This document shows, in pieces, positions 15,972 through 23,002 of a stretch of DNA of 44,008 bases. The stretch is from Clostridia bacterium (lineage in GTDB: Bacteria; Bacillota; Clostridia; Christensenellales; Aristaeellaceae), in NCBI GenBank assembly GCA_017395685.1, contig JAFQOD010000030.1, positions 1 through 44,008 on the forward strand, in the 5' to 3' direction. Below the pieces are notes generated by a model that worked only from the letters and a program-made list of their open reading frames with translations, made no database searches and was not told where the DNA came from. The first letter of the stretch is position 1, and each line of letters starts with the position of its first letter. A program made the translations under genes and the position numbers.

Positions 15972-16988
15972 TTACAATTGAATCATATCAAATGCCGCCG
16001 CCCGGGCCATCCGGTTCATCACTGCCAAGGCATCGCCTTCCGCTTCCCAGCCCTGAGCAAGAATAAAAGCAGCATTCTTTTCATCCAGTTCTCTTAGCCT
16101 CTGGAATAAAAGCCGGGCTCCCTCCTGAGCATCCCTTCCAAGGGACAGACAGCGCCTCTCCCCCAAGGCGGGAAGGCACCGATCCTGGGCCAGGATCCAG
16201 CCCCCCTCCGCTGCATCATAGCGCTCACAGATGGCCTTTACAACCTTTTCATCATCGCCCACAAAGATGGTCATCCTGGCCCTGGGGGCATAATGCCGGT
16301 GTTTCATGCCGGGAGAAGGGGCATGCTCCCCTTCCCGGAGGGGACGCATGATGCTGGGGGCCAGGGTGCAATCCCCCGCCACCCGGGCAATCATATCCTG
16401 AGTGATGGCGCCGGGCCGTAGGATGCAGGGCACATCCCCCGAAACATCCAGCACCGTGGATTCTACCCCCACCCGGCAGCTGCCCCCCTCCAGAATCATG
16501 GGGATGCGGCCCTGCATATCCTCATATACATGGGCGGCAGCGGTGGGGCTGGGCCGGCCGGAGCGATTGGCGCTGGGGGCGGCAATGGGCAATCCGCTTT
16601 CCCTGATCAGGGCAAGGGCCACCGGATGATTGGGGCAGCGCACCGCCACCGTAGGCAGCCCCGCCGTGGTCACATCGGGCACACGATCCGTTTTTTTCAA
16701 TAATAAGGTCAGCGGCCCCGGCCAATAGGCGTCCATCAGCTTTTCAGCAATGTCCGTCACCTCGCACAGGCCCTCCAGCTGCCCCCTGTCCGCCACATGC
16801 ACGATCAGGGGATTATCCGCCGGCCTCTCCTTTGCAGCAAAGATGGCCCGCACCGCCCCCTCATTCAGGGCGTCTGCCCCCAGGCCGTACACCGTTTCCG
16901 TGGGGAAGGCCACCACCTGGCCCTCCCGGAGCAGGGCCGCTGCCCGGCGCAGGCTTTCCTCCCCGGCAGGCTGGCAAATGGTATGCAT
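15972..16988 (-). CDS. L-threonylcarbamoyladenylate synthase, Sua5 type
   Basis: A 338-residue Sua5/YwlC-type enzyme that makes threonylcarbamoyl-AMP from Thr, bicarbonate and ATP, the first step to the t6A base in ANN-decoding tRNAs. The YrdC domain (about 1-205) shows GQVVAFPTETVYGLGADA, KERPADNPLIVHV, WPGPLTLLL, PIAAPSANRSGRPSPT and STVLDVSG. The longer Sua5 C-terminal domain follows with PGMKHRHYAP, which marks it as Sua5 rather than short TsaC. It is 16 nt downstream of the ECF S component and appears co-transcribed. Confidence 0.95.
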   Translation of the reverse strand: MHTICQPAGEESLRRAAALLREGQVVAFPTETVYGLGADALNEGAVRAIFAAKERPADNPLIVHVADRGQLEGLCEVTDIAEKLMDAYWPGPLTLLLKKTDRVPDVTTAGLPTVAVRCPNHPVALALIRESGLPIAAPSANRSGRPSPTAAAHVYEDMQGRIPMILEGGSCRVGVESTVLDVSGDVPCILRPGAITQDMIARVAGDCTLAPSIMRPLREGEHAPSPGMKHRHYAPRARMTIFVGDDEKVVKAICERYDAAEGGWILAQDRCLPALGERRCLSLGRDAQEGARLLFQRLRELDEKNAAFILAQGWEAEGDALAVMNRMARAAAFDMIQL

Positions 16989-17004
16989 AAATATTACTCC
17001 TTCA

Positions 17005-17496
17005 TCAGTGAATCGTCTTTCTGATCCGCAGCATCACAGGCCAAAGCACAATGCCCCCGGCGGCGCCGGCCGCTGCCTGGCAGGCATTTCCCAGCAGGCT
17101 TCCTGCCGCTGCCGCTGCGCCGTACAGCACCGTTTCAAAGAGGAAATATCCCCCCACCATCAGGCATTCCGCCAGGATCATCCAAAGAATTCGCCGCCAC
17201 ATCCATTTTTCCTTCAGGCAAAGGGTACCGGCCATCAGGCCCATTCCCCCTTTGATCACCGCCGTTGCAGGGGCATACATGGTGTAGCCCAGCAAGAGAT
17301 CGGCAAGGGCACTGCCTGCCGCCCCCGCTGCCGCTGCCCAGGGGCCCAGCAGCGCCCCGGCGCAGAGAATCAGCGCATCCCCCAGATTGCAATACCCTTT
17401 ATCCATGGGGACGGGAATCTGGATAAACAGGGTGGCCATGGCAATCAACGCAGCCATCATGGATGCATAAACCAGCTGATCAATCTTTTTTCTCAT
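17005..17496 (-). CDS. ECF transporter substrate-binding (S) component
   Basis: A 163-residue membrane protein of the ECF S-component type (PF07155-like). Family features are GYCNLGDALILCAGALLGP, then a glycine/alanine-rich GSALADLLLGYTMYAPATA followed by VIKGGMGLMAGT. S components bind one vitamin or precursor and dock on EcfA1-A2-T; the substrate here cannot be read. Start at 17496 is nine bases after GGGAGG and follows a near-ideal promoter. No vitamin riboswitch is visible in its leader. It stands about 3.6 kb from the EcfAAT genes, as in group II systems with a shared module. Confidence 0.85.
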   Translation of the reverse strand: MRKKIDQLVYASMMAALIAMATLFIQIPVPMDKGYCNLGDALILCAGALLGPWAAAAGAAGSALADLLLGYTMYAPATAVIKGGMGLMAGTLCLKEKWMWRRILWMILAECLMVGGYFLFETVLYGAAAAAGSLLGNACQAAAGAAGGIVLWPVMLRIRKTIH

Positions 17497-17524
17497 TGCA
17501 TAACACCTCCCTGCAATCGGCCAT

Positions 17525-17553
17525 ATCATAGGCTTTCCATGCCCGTTTGTCAA
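17525..17553 (-). promoter_or_regulatory. Promoter of ECF S component-sua5
   Basis: Minus strand: consensus -35 TTGACA (17548-17553), 17-nt spacer, -10 TATGAT (17525-17530). Confidence 0.85.
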
Positions 17554-17588
17554 GCAATTGCCTGGTTTTTTCTCTGTATCGGGTGAAT

Positions 17589-17617
17589 TTGGCTTGTGTA
17601 TTGGAAATGAATATGAT
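17589..17617 (+). promoter_or_regulatory. Promoter of nadK-argR-recN
   Basis: -35 TTGGCT (17589-17594), 17-nt spacer, -10 TATGAT (17612-17617); an overlapping second TATGAT lies at 17617-17622. Divergent from the S-component promoter. Confidence 0.6.
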
Positions 17618-17650
17618 ATGATGTTTATGCATAAAGGAGAATTCGTTTCC

Positions 17651-18505
17651 ATGAAGCAGGCCTTTTATTTTTACGCCAATCCCTATCAGCCCCGCAGCCA
17701 GGAGGCGGCCCGTTCGCTGGCAGCCGTCATGGCAAGAATGGGGGCGGATATCTATGCCCCGCCGTGGCTGGCCGCCCTGGGAACAGGAACAGCCCTGGAG
17801 GAGGATGCCCTCTTTCCCCCCATCCGGGCCATCGTGGCCCTGGGCGGGGATGGCACCCTGCTGCGGGCGCTCCCCCTTTCCGTGAAATGGGGCATTCCCC
17901 TCATGGGGGTGCATACCGGCACGGTGGGCTTTCTCATGCCCGGAAATGCACAAAAGCCGGAGGAAACCGCTTCCCTGCTGCTGGCCAAGGAATATCCCAT
18001 CCAAAGGCGCCCCCTGCTGGATATCCGCTGGGAGGATCAGCGCCATCTGGCCCTCAATGATGTATCCCTCACCCGGGGCGAGCATCCCGGGGTGGTTGAG
18101 GTAACGGTGCTGGCGGATGATGAAATGGTCTTCCATGCCCATGGGGACGGGGCGCTGATTTCCACCCCCCAGGGGGCCACTGCCTACGCCATGGCGGCGG
18201 GGGGGCCCATCGTCCGGCCCGATACCCCCTGCCTGCTGGCGGTGCCCGTCTGCGCCAGGGAATTGCTGCTGCGGCCGGCGGTGCTGCCCCTGGATGCCAG
18301 AATCACCCTGCTGGCCCACGGCCATGAACGGCGGCGGCTGCAATTGGCGGTGGATGGGCAGCTGTTATTCCCCATCCAGAAAGAAACCAGGGTGGAAGTA
18401 TGCACGGCCCCTGAACAGGCGCTGCTCATTTCCCCCGGCCCCCATACATTTTTCAATACCCTGCGCATAAAGCAGCAGATCTGGAACCAACAAGAACAGG
18501 AGTGA
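17651..18505 (+). CDS. nadK: NAD kinase
   Basis: A 284-residue NAD(+) kinase that makes NADP(+). The diacylglycerol-kinase-like core shows IVALGGDGTLLRAL (GGDGT at 65-69), GVHTGTVGFLMP, LNDVSLTRG and the substrate loop STPQGATAYAMAAGGPIV. Start at 17651 follows AAAGGAGA by ten bases; the upstream extension of the frame passes through the promoter. The gene is 6 nt before argR; nadK-argR-recN is the usual Firmicutes order. Confidence 0.95.
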   Translation: MKQAFYFYANPYQPRSQEAARSLAAVMARMGADIYAPPWLAALGTGTALEEDALFPPIRAIVALGGDGTLLRALPLSVKWGIPLMGVHTGTVGFLMPGNAQKPEETASLLLAKEYPIQRRPLLDIRWEDQRHLALNDVSLTRGEHPGVVEVTVLADDEMVFHAHGDGALISTPQGATAYAMAAGGPIVRPDTPCLLAVPVCARELLLRPAVLPLDARITLLAHGHERRRLQLAVDGQLLFPIQKETRVEVCTAPEQALLISPGPHTFFNTLRIKQQIWNQQEQE

Positions 18506-18511
18506 ACCTAC

Positions 18512-18961
18512 GTGAAAAACGCAAGGCAAACGGCAATCCTCAGCATCATTGAGCAATACGATGTGGAAACCCAGGAGGAGCTGGCCTCCCGTCTGCGGGA
18601 TATGGGCATTGTGGTCACCCAGGCCACCGTATCCCGGGATATCAAGGAGCTGCGGCTGCTGAAGGTGCTCTCCGGCAAGGGCGGCTATAAATATGCCACC
18701 GCCGATAAGGCGGAGCATGGGCTGTCCGATCGGTTTGTGCGCATGTTTGTGGATTCCGTTTTATCCATTACCTTCGCCGGCAATATCATCGTGATCAAGA
18801 CCCTCTCCGGCAGCGCCAATGTGGCCGCCGAGGCCATCGATTCCATGCGCTGGCCCGAAATTCTGGGCACCATGGCAGGGGATAATACCATCCTGGCCAT
18901 CGTACACGATGAAGCGGAAGCCGCCAAGATCGTGGATCGGTTTATGGAAATGCTCAAATAA
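18512..18961 (+). CDS. argR: Arginine repressor ArgR
   Basis: A 149-residue ArgR/AhrC, an arginine-dependent hexameric repressor or activator of arginine genes. N-terminal winged helix: RQTAILSIIEQYDVETQEEL, then TQATVSRDIKELRLLKV, the classic recognition helix. C-terminal arginine-binding and oligomer domain: GNIIVIKTLSGSANVAAEAI and ILGTMAGDNTILAIV. The start is GTG 18512, nine bases after GGAG overlapping the end of nadK. A hairpin-chain repeat (18962-19140) separates it from recN. Confidence 0.95.
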   Translation: MKNARQTAILSIIEQYDVETQEELASRLRDMGIVVTQATVSRDIKELRLLKVLSGKGGYKYATADKAEHGLSDRFVRMFVDSVLSITFAGNIIVIKTLSGSANVAAEAIDSMRWPEILGTMAGDNTILAIVHDEAEAAKIVDRFMEMLK

Positions 18962-19140
18962 GGCGGCATACGCCGCCTGCCGAAAAAATAAAAATTCATT
19001 TTTTCGGAAATGCAGATTTTCTTGTGCGGTAAACCGCACGGACAGAAAATCTGAAAGGAATGAAAAATTCTTCCCGCATCGTAAACGATTCTTCAGAATT
19101 TTTCTCCTCGCGGCGTACATGCCGCCGCTGCGGATTTCCA
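18962..19140 (-). repeat. Hairpin-chain repeat, copy B (between argR and recN)
   Basis: Matches copy A (1-154) on the opposite strand. In plus coordinates: S4 GGCGGC/GCCGCC 18962-18977, S3 18980-18989/18998-19007, S2 19013-19022/19044-19053 enclosing GTGCGG/CCGCAC, S1 19056-19071/19095-19108 enclosing ATCG/CGAT, and S0 GCGGCG/CGCCGC 19110-19128, followed by a flank shared with copy C. Compared with A, stem changes are paired (for example GTGCTGC/GCAGCAC against GTGCGG/CCGCAC). It lies immediately after the argR stop, so read-through to recN would transcribe it in the antisense sense. Confidence 0.8.
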
Positions 19141-19204
19141 TTGGGTGATTTTCCGCCTTTATTGAATCCGAAAGAAAAAGAATGCATGCATATGAGGTAT
19201 CAAC

Positions 19205-20866
19205 ATGCTGGTTTCATTGACCATTCGCAATATCGCCCTGATGGATGAAATGCAGGTGGAATTTTCCAAGGGCCTGCATGTGCTCACCGGCGAAACGGGG
19301 GCAGGCAAATCCATTATCGTGGATGCGGTCACCCTGCTGCTGGGCGGCAGGGCGCAAAAAGAATTGATCCGCAACGGCTGCGATAAGGCCCGGGTGGAGG
19401 GGGTATTCGATCTTTCCGATTGTCCTTTAGTCCATGCCCTTCTGCAGGAGCATGATCTGGATGAAAACGGGGAAGAGCTGATTCTCTCCCGGGATATCAC
19501 CATCCAGGGCCGTTCCTCCTGCCGGGTAAACGGGGCGCTGATGCCCCTTTCCCAGTATCAGGCATTCACTGCGCTGCTGATGGATATCCACGGCCAGCAC
19601 GAGCATCAGTCCCTGATGGATGAAAAGCGCCATCTGGGTTTTTTGGATGCATCCGGGGATGAAAATCATCAGGCCCTGCTGCAAAAAATCAGGGCAGACA
19701 GCGCCGCCTGGAAGGAAAGCAGGGCCGCCCTGGACAAGCTGCAGAAGCAATCTGCCCAAGCCGCCGAACGGACGGAGCTTTTGCGCATCCGCCAGAAGGA
19801 ACTGAAAAATGCCCGTCTGGTGCCGGGTGAGGAAGAGGAGCTTGCCCGGGAACGGGATCGCTACCGCAATGTAGAAAAGATTGAATCGGGGCTCCGGGAG
19901 GCCTTTGACGCCGTATACGATGGGGTCAATCCTGCTGCGGAGGCCCTGCGGGATGCGGTAAATGCCCTTGCCCCCATCGAAAATCTGGATGATCAGTATG
20001 CCGCCCTCCGGGCCCGGCTGGACGGCCTGTATTATGAAGCGGAGGATATCGGCCTTTCCCTGCGGGATCTTCTGCGCAATCTGGATTCTGATCCCGACCG
20101 GCTGGAATATATCCAGGCCCGGCTGGATCTGATCCGCCGCCTTTCCCGGAAATACGGGGGCGCGGATACAAAAGAAATGGCGAAAAAGCTCACCGAAATT
20201 GAAGAAGAACTTTCCGCCATGGAAAATATCGATGATCTGATGGATGAGGCTGCGAAAAAGGAAAAATCAGCCGCACAGCAATATCAGCAAACCGCCCGGC
20301 TGCTTTCCGCCGCCCGCAAAGAACTGGCGGAAAAATTCCGGCAGGAGATGGAAATCCAGCTGCGGGATCTGAATATGGCGGGCACAAAATTCCATGTTTC
20401 CCTGCCCCCCTGTCCTCCCGGTCCCCAGGGCATGGAAACCGCCGCCTTCCAGATCGCCCCCAACCGGGGGGAAGAGCTGCAGCCCCTATCCAAAATCGCC
20501 TCCGGGGGCGAGCTTTCCCGCCTGATGCTGGCCATCAAATCGGTGGCGGCCAAGCGGGAAGGGGTGCCCTCCATGATCTTTGACGAAATCGATACCGGCA
20601 TTTCCGGCCGGGCCGCCCAGGTAGTAGGCGAAAAAATGGCCGCCATCGGAAAGGAACGCCAGGTGCTCTGCGTCACCCATCTGCAGCAGATTGCCGCCCT
20701 GGCCGATCATCATTTCCTGGTGGAAAAATCCTTCGACGGGGAGCGTACCCGCACCCGGCTGACCCCCCTCACCGGGGAAGCCCGCGTGGCTGAAATCGCC
20801 CGAATGCTGGGCGGCGATGATGAAAGCGCCAAGGCCCACGCCCGGGAAATGCTGAAAATGAAATAA
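19205..20866 (+). CDS. recN: DNA repair protein RecN
   Basis: A 553-residue SMC-like ATPase that acts early in double-strand-break repair. The N-terminal half-ATPase starts MLVSLTIRNIALMDEMQVEF with Walker A GETGAGKS; long coiled coil from about 150 to 350; C-terminal half with signature ASGGELSRLMLAI, Walker B MIFDEIDTGISG and VTHLQQIAALADHH. Length matches the family. The ATG follows TGAGG by seven bases. A terminator hairpin with a T-rich tail follows at 20875. Confidence 0.95.
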   Translation: MLVSLTIRNIALMDEMQVEFSKGLHVLTGETGAGKSIIVDAVTLLLGGRAQKELIRNGCDKARVEGVFDLSDCPLVHALLQEHDLDENGEELILSRDITIQGRSSCRVNGALMPLSQYQAFTALLMDIHGQHEHQSLMDEKRHLGFLDASGDENHQALLQKIRADSAAWKESRAALDKLQKQSAQAAERTELLRIRQKELKNARLVPGEEEELARERDRYRNVEKIESGLREAFDAVYDGVNPAAEALRDAVNALAPIENLDDQYAALRARLDGLYYEAEDIGLSLRDLLRNLDSDPDRLEYIQARLDLIRRLSRKYGGADTKEMAKKLTEIEEELSAMENIDDLMDEAAKKEKSAAQQYQQTARLLSAARKELAEKFRQEMEIQLRDLNMAGTKFHVSLPPCPPGPQGMETAAFQIAPNRGEELQPLSKIASGGELSRLMLAIKSVAAKREGVPSMIFDEIDTGISGRAAQVVGEKMAAIGKERQVLCVTHLQQIAALADHHFLVEKSFDGERTRTRLTPLTGEARVAEIARMLGGDDESAKAHAREMLKMK

Positions 20867-20874
20867 TCTTATCA

Positions 20875-20910
20875 ATCGCCCTGCATTTCACAGCGGCGAT
20901 TTTTCTTTTT
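20875..20910 (+). terminator. Terminator of nadK-argR-recN
   Basis: Stem ATCGCC (20875-20880) / GGCGAT (20895-20900) followed by TTTTCTTTTT, 9 nt after the recN stop. The proS promoter begins just downstream. Confidence 0.7.
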
Positions 20911-20914
20911 CCCC

Positions 20915-20943
20915 TTGAAATTCCTTTTATCTTCCTGTATAAT
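20915..20943 (+). promoter_or_regulatory. Promoter of T-box-proS
   Basis: -35 TTGAAA (20915-20920), 17-nt spacer, consensus -10 TATAAT (20938-20943). Confidence 0.85.
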
Positions 20944-20949
20944 GATTGC

Positions 20950-21168
20950 AATTGCAAAGGCATTCCGGGGGAATGGAGAGCCGCTTTTCAGAGAGTGCAT
21001 CCCAGGCTGAAAGATGTGCGCAGGCCCTTTACCCGCCCCTGTGGCTGCGGCCAATCACCGCCGGGTGCTCCCGTTACAGGGCATGAAAGATGGGCGTTTA
21101 TTACGCCAAGCAAGGTGGTACCGCGAAGCATCCCTTCGTCCCTGCATGGGGCGGAGGGTCTATTTTTT
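20950..21168 (+). promoter_or_regulatory. T-box leader of proS
   Basis: A leader of about 220 nt with the T-box consensus AAGGTGGTACCGCG at 21112-21125, whose bulge pairs with the uncharged tRNA end. Downstream is the competing terminator, CCCTTCGTCCC / GGGGCGGAGGG (about 21132-21157) followed by a T7 run ending at 21168. The 5' part (20970-21090) holds the Stem I region with an AGAGAGTGC-type segment. The specifier codon was not resolved by eye; proline is inferred from proS. Uncharged tRNA would turn expression on. Confidence 0.9.
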
Positions 21169-21184
21169 TGAGGAGGGAATACCC

Positions 21185-22627
21185 ATGGCCAAGGAAAAGA
21201 AGCAGGAATTTGTGCAGCACATTACCCCCCGGGATGAAAATTTCTCCCAGTGGTATACCGACGTGGTCACCCAGACCGATCTGATGGATTACACCCCCGT
21301 GCGCGGCTGCATGGCCTTGAAGCCCTACGGCAACCGCATCTGGGAGCTGATCCACGATCAGCTGGATCAGATGTTCAAGGAAACGGGCCATGAAAATGTA
21401 TCCATGCCCATGCTGATTCCTGAATCCCTGCTGCTCAAGGAAGCGGATCACGTGGAAGGCTTCGCCCCCGAAGTGGCCTGGGTCACCCAGGGCGGCAATG
21501 AGCCCCTGCAGGAACGCCTGGCCGTCCGTCCCACCAGCGAAACCATTTTCTGCACCATGTTTTCCAAGTGGGTGCAGTCCTACCGCGATCTGCCCATGAA
21601 GTATAATCAGTGGTGCTCCGTCATGCGCTGGGAAAAGACCACCCGTCCCTTCCTGCGCACCGCCGAATTCTGGTGGCAGGAAGGCCATACCGTGCATGCC
21701 ACCGCCGAAGAAGCGGAAGAAGAAACCCAGATGATGCTGAAGGTATACCAGAAATTCTGCGAAGAAAATCTGGCCATTCCCGTCTATGCCGGCCAGAAAT
21801 CCGATAAGGAAAAATTCGCCGGCGCCCGGGCCACCTATTCCGTGGAAGCCATGATGCAGGACGGCAAGGCCCTGCAGGCAGGCACCTCCCACAATTTCGG
21901 CACCAATTTCTCCGTGCCCTTCGAAGTGCAGTATCTGTCCAAGGAAGGCAAGCTGGAATACTGCCACGAAACCAGCTGGGGCGTATCCACCCGCCTCATC
22001 GGCGCCATCATCATGACCCACGGCGACGAACGCGGCCTGAAGCTGCCCCCCATGATCGCCCCCTTCCAGGCGGTGATCCTGCCTATCGCGGCCCATAAGG
22101 GCGGCGTCATGGAAAAGTGCGAAGAGGCTTTCCAGGCCCTGAAGGCCGCCGGTATCCGGGTGAAGCTGGATGACCGGGATAACGTATCCCCCGGCTGGAA
22201 ATTCAATGAATGGGAGCTGAAGGGCGTGCCCGTCCGCGTGGAAATGGGCCCCCGGGATATCGAAAACGGCGTGGCCACCGTGATGCGCCGGGATACCTTC
22301 GAAAAGACCACCATCTCTCTGGAAAATCTGGCGGAAGAGCTGAAGAAGCTGCTTGACGATATCCAGAAGAATATGTATGCCATCGCCAATGATTTCCGCC
22401 TCGCCCACACCAAGGATGTATTCACCTACGAGGAACTTACGGAACAGGTCAACGGCGGCTATGCCCGTGCCATGTGGTGCGGCGACCGTGCCTGCGAGGA
22501 TAAGATCAAGGAAGAAACCGGCGCCACCAGCCGCAATATGCCCTTCGATCAGACTCCTATCGGCGATACTTGTGTCTGCTGCGGCAAGAAGGCCGAAAAG
22601 GTGATGTATTTCGCCAAGGCCTATTGA
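21185..22627 (+). CDS. proS: Prolyl-tRNA synthetase, archaeal/eukaryotic-like class
   Basis: A 480-residue class II prolyl-tRNA synthetase of the shorter ProS type 3 group without the bacterial editing insertion. Features: FSQWYTDVVTQTDLMDY, GCMALKPYGNRIWELI, RLAVRPTSETI, QWCSVMRWEKTTRPFLRTAE, WQEGHTVHAT and the C-terminal zinc-type domain with CGDRACE and TCVCCGKKAEKV ending MYFAKAY. The ATG at 21185 follows GAGGAGGG; an upstream frame through the T-box is rejected. Expression is under T-box and terminator control. This ProRS type occurs in a subset of bacteria, so it is not by itself proof of recent transfer. Confidence 0.96.
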   Translation: MAKEKKQEFVQHITPRDENFSQWYTDVVTQTDLMDYTPVRGCMALKPYGNRIWELIHDQLDQMFKETGHENVSMPMLIPESLLLKEADHVEGFAPEVAWVTQGGNEPLQERLAVRPTSETIFCTMFSKWVQSYRDLPMKYNQWCSVMRWEKTTRPFLRTAEFWWQEGHTVHATAEEAEEETQMMLKVYQKFCEENLAIPVYAGQKSDKEKFAGARATYSVEAMMQDGKALQAGTSHNFGTNFSVPFEVQYLSKEGKLEYCHETSWGVSTRLIGAIIMTHGDERGLKLPPMIAPFQAVILPIAAHKGGVMEKCEEAFQALKAAGIRVKLDDRDNVSPGWKFNEWELKGVPVRVEMGPRDIENGVATVMRRDTFEKTTISLENLAEELKKLLDDIQKNMYAIANDFRLAHTKDVFTYEELTEQVNGGYARAMWCGDRACEDKIKEETGATSRNMPFDQTPIGDTCVCCGKKAEKVMYFAKAY

Positions 22628-22641
22628 TTTCAAAGGGCATT

Positions 22642-22674
22642 TTTCCCGGGGCATCATGCTCCGGGAAATTTTTT
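22642..22674 (+). terminator. Terminator of proS
   Basis: Stem TTTCCCGG...GCAT / ATGC...CCGGGAAA (22642-22668) followed by T6, 15 nt after the proS stop. Confidence 0.85.
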
Positions 22675-22697
22675 CGCCCTTTTTCCCATTTTCCCCC

Positions 22698-22726
22698 TTG
22701 ACAAATGCCATGAAATGCAGTATTAT
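22698..22726 (+). promoter_or_regulatory. Promoter of tRNA-Lys
   Basis: Consensus -35 TTGACA (22698-22703), 17-nt spacer, -10 TATTAT (22721-22726), 18 nt before the mature tRNA 5' end. Confidence 0.85.
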
Positions 22727-22744
22727 ACTTCTCGCAGTTCAGAT

Positions 22745-22820
22745 GCACCATTAGCTCAGTTGGTAGAGCACCTGACTCTTAATCAGGGTGTCCCGGGTTC
22801 GAGTCCCTGATGGTGCACCA
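22745..22820 (+). tRNA. tRNA-Lys (anticodon CTT)
   Basis: Full cloverleaf of 76 nt with encoded CCA. Acceptor stem GCACCAT/ATGGTGC with discriminator A; D arm TAGCTCAGTTGGTAGAGCA; anticodon stem CCTGA/TCAGG with loop CTCTTAA giving CTT, which reads AAG; T loop TTCGAGT. The T stem CCGGG/CCCTG contains one C-T mismatch at its second pair. Own promoter and terminator, so transcribed alone. Confidence 0.96.
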
Positions 22821-22824
22821 AAAA

Positions 22825-22860
22825 GCGGCAATCTTCGAAGAAGGTTGCCGTTTCTTTTTG
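22825..22860 (+). terminator. Terminator of tRNA-Lys
   Basis: Stem CGGCAAtCTTC / GAAGgTTGCCG (22827-22850) followed by TTTCTTTTTG, starting a few nt after the CCA end. Confidence 0.8.
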
Positions 22861-22934
22861 TTCTTTTCTCTCTTATCTCTTCTCTTTTCCCTCTTCTCAG
22901 GCTGCCGTTTCTTTTTCTCCTCTGCATTTCATCA

Positions 22935-22963
22935 TTGCATTTTCTGCGGCGCTGTGCCATAAT
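22935..22963 (+). promoter_or_regulatory. Putative promoter of GH9 gene
   Basis: -35 TTGCAT (22935-22940), 17-nt spacer, -10 CATAAT (22958-22963), 40 nt before the ATG at 23003. Confidence 0.6.
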
Positions 22964-23002
22964 ATTTCCAGTAAAACCCATTTCAAACATAAGGAGCACA
23001 GC

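Noticed and set aside
18996-19187. Small open frame through repeat copy B starting MREEFFIPFRFS, with a similar one in copy A (MIREEFFIPIRFS)
   Set aside because: The peptides agree only up to the S2 tip. There the two copies differ by one nucleotide in length, which breaks the frame, while the stems stay paired. Structure, not coding, explains the similarity.
21101-22711. Long minus-strand frame opposite proS
   Set aside because: Shadow of proS; it also runs across the T-box and terminator and has no recognisable domain.
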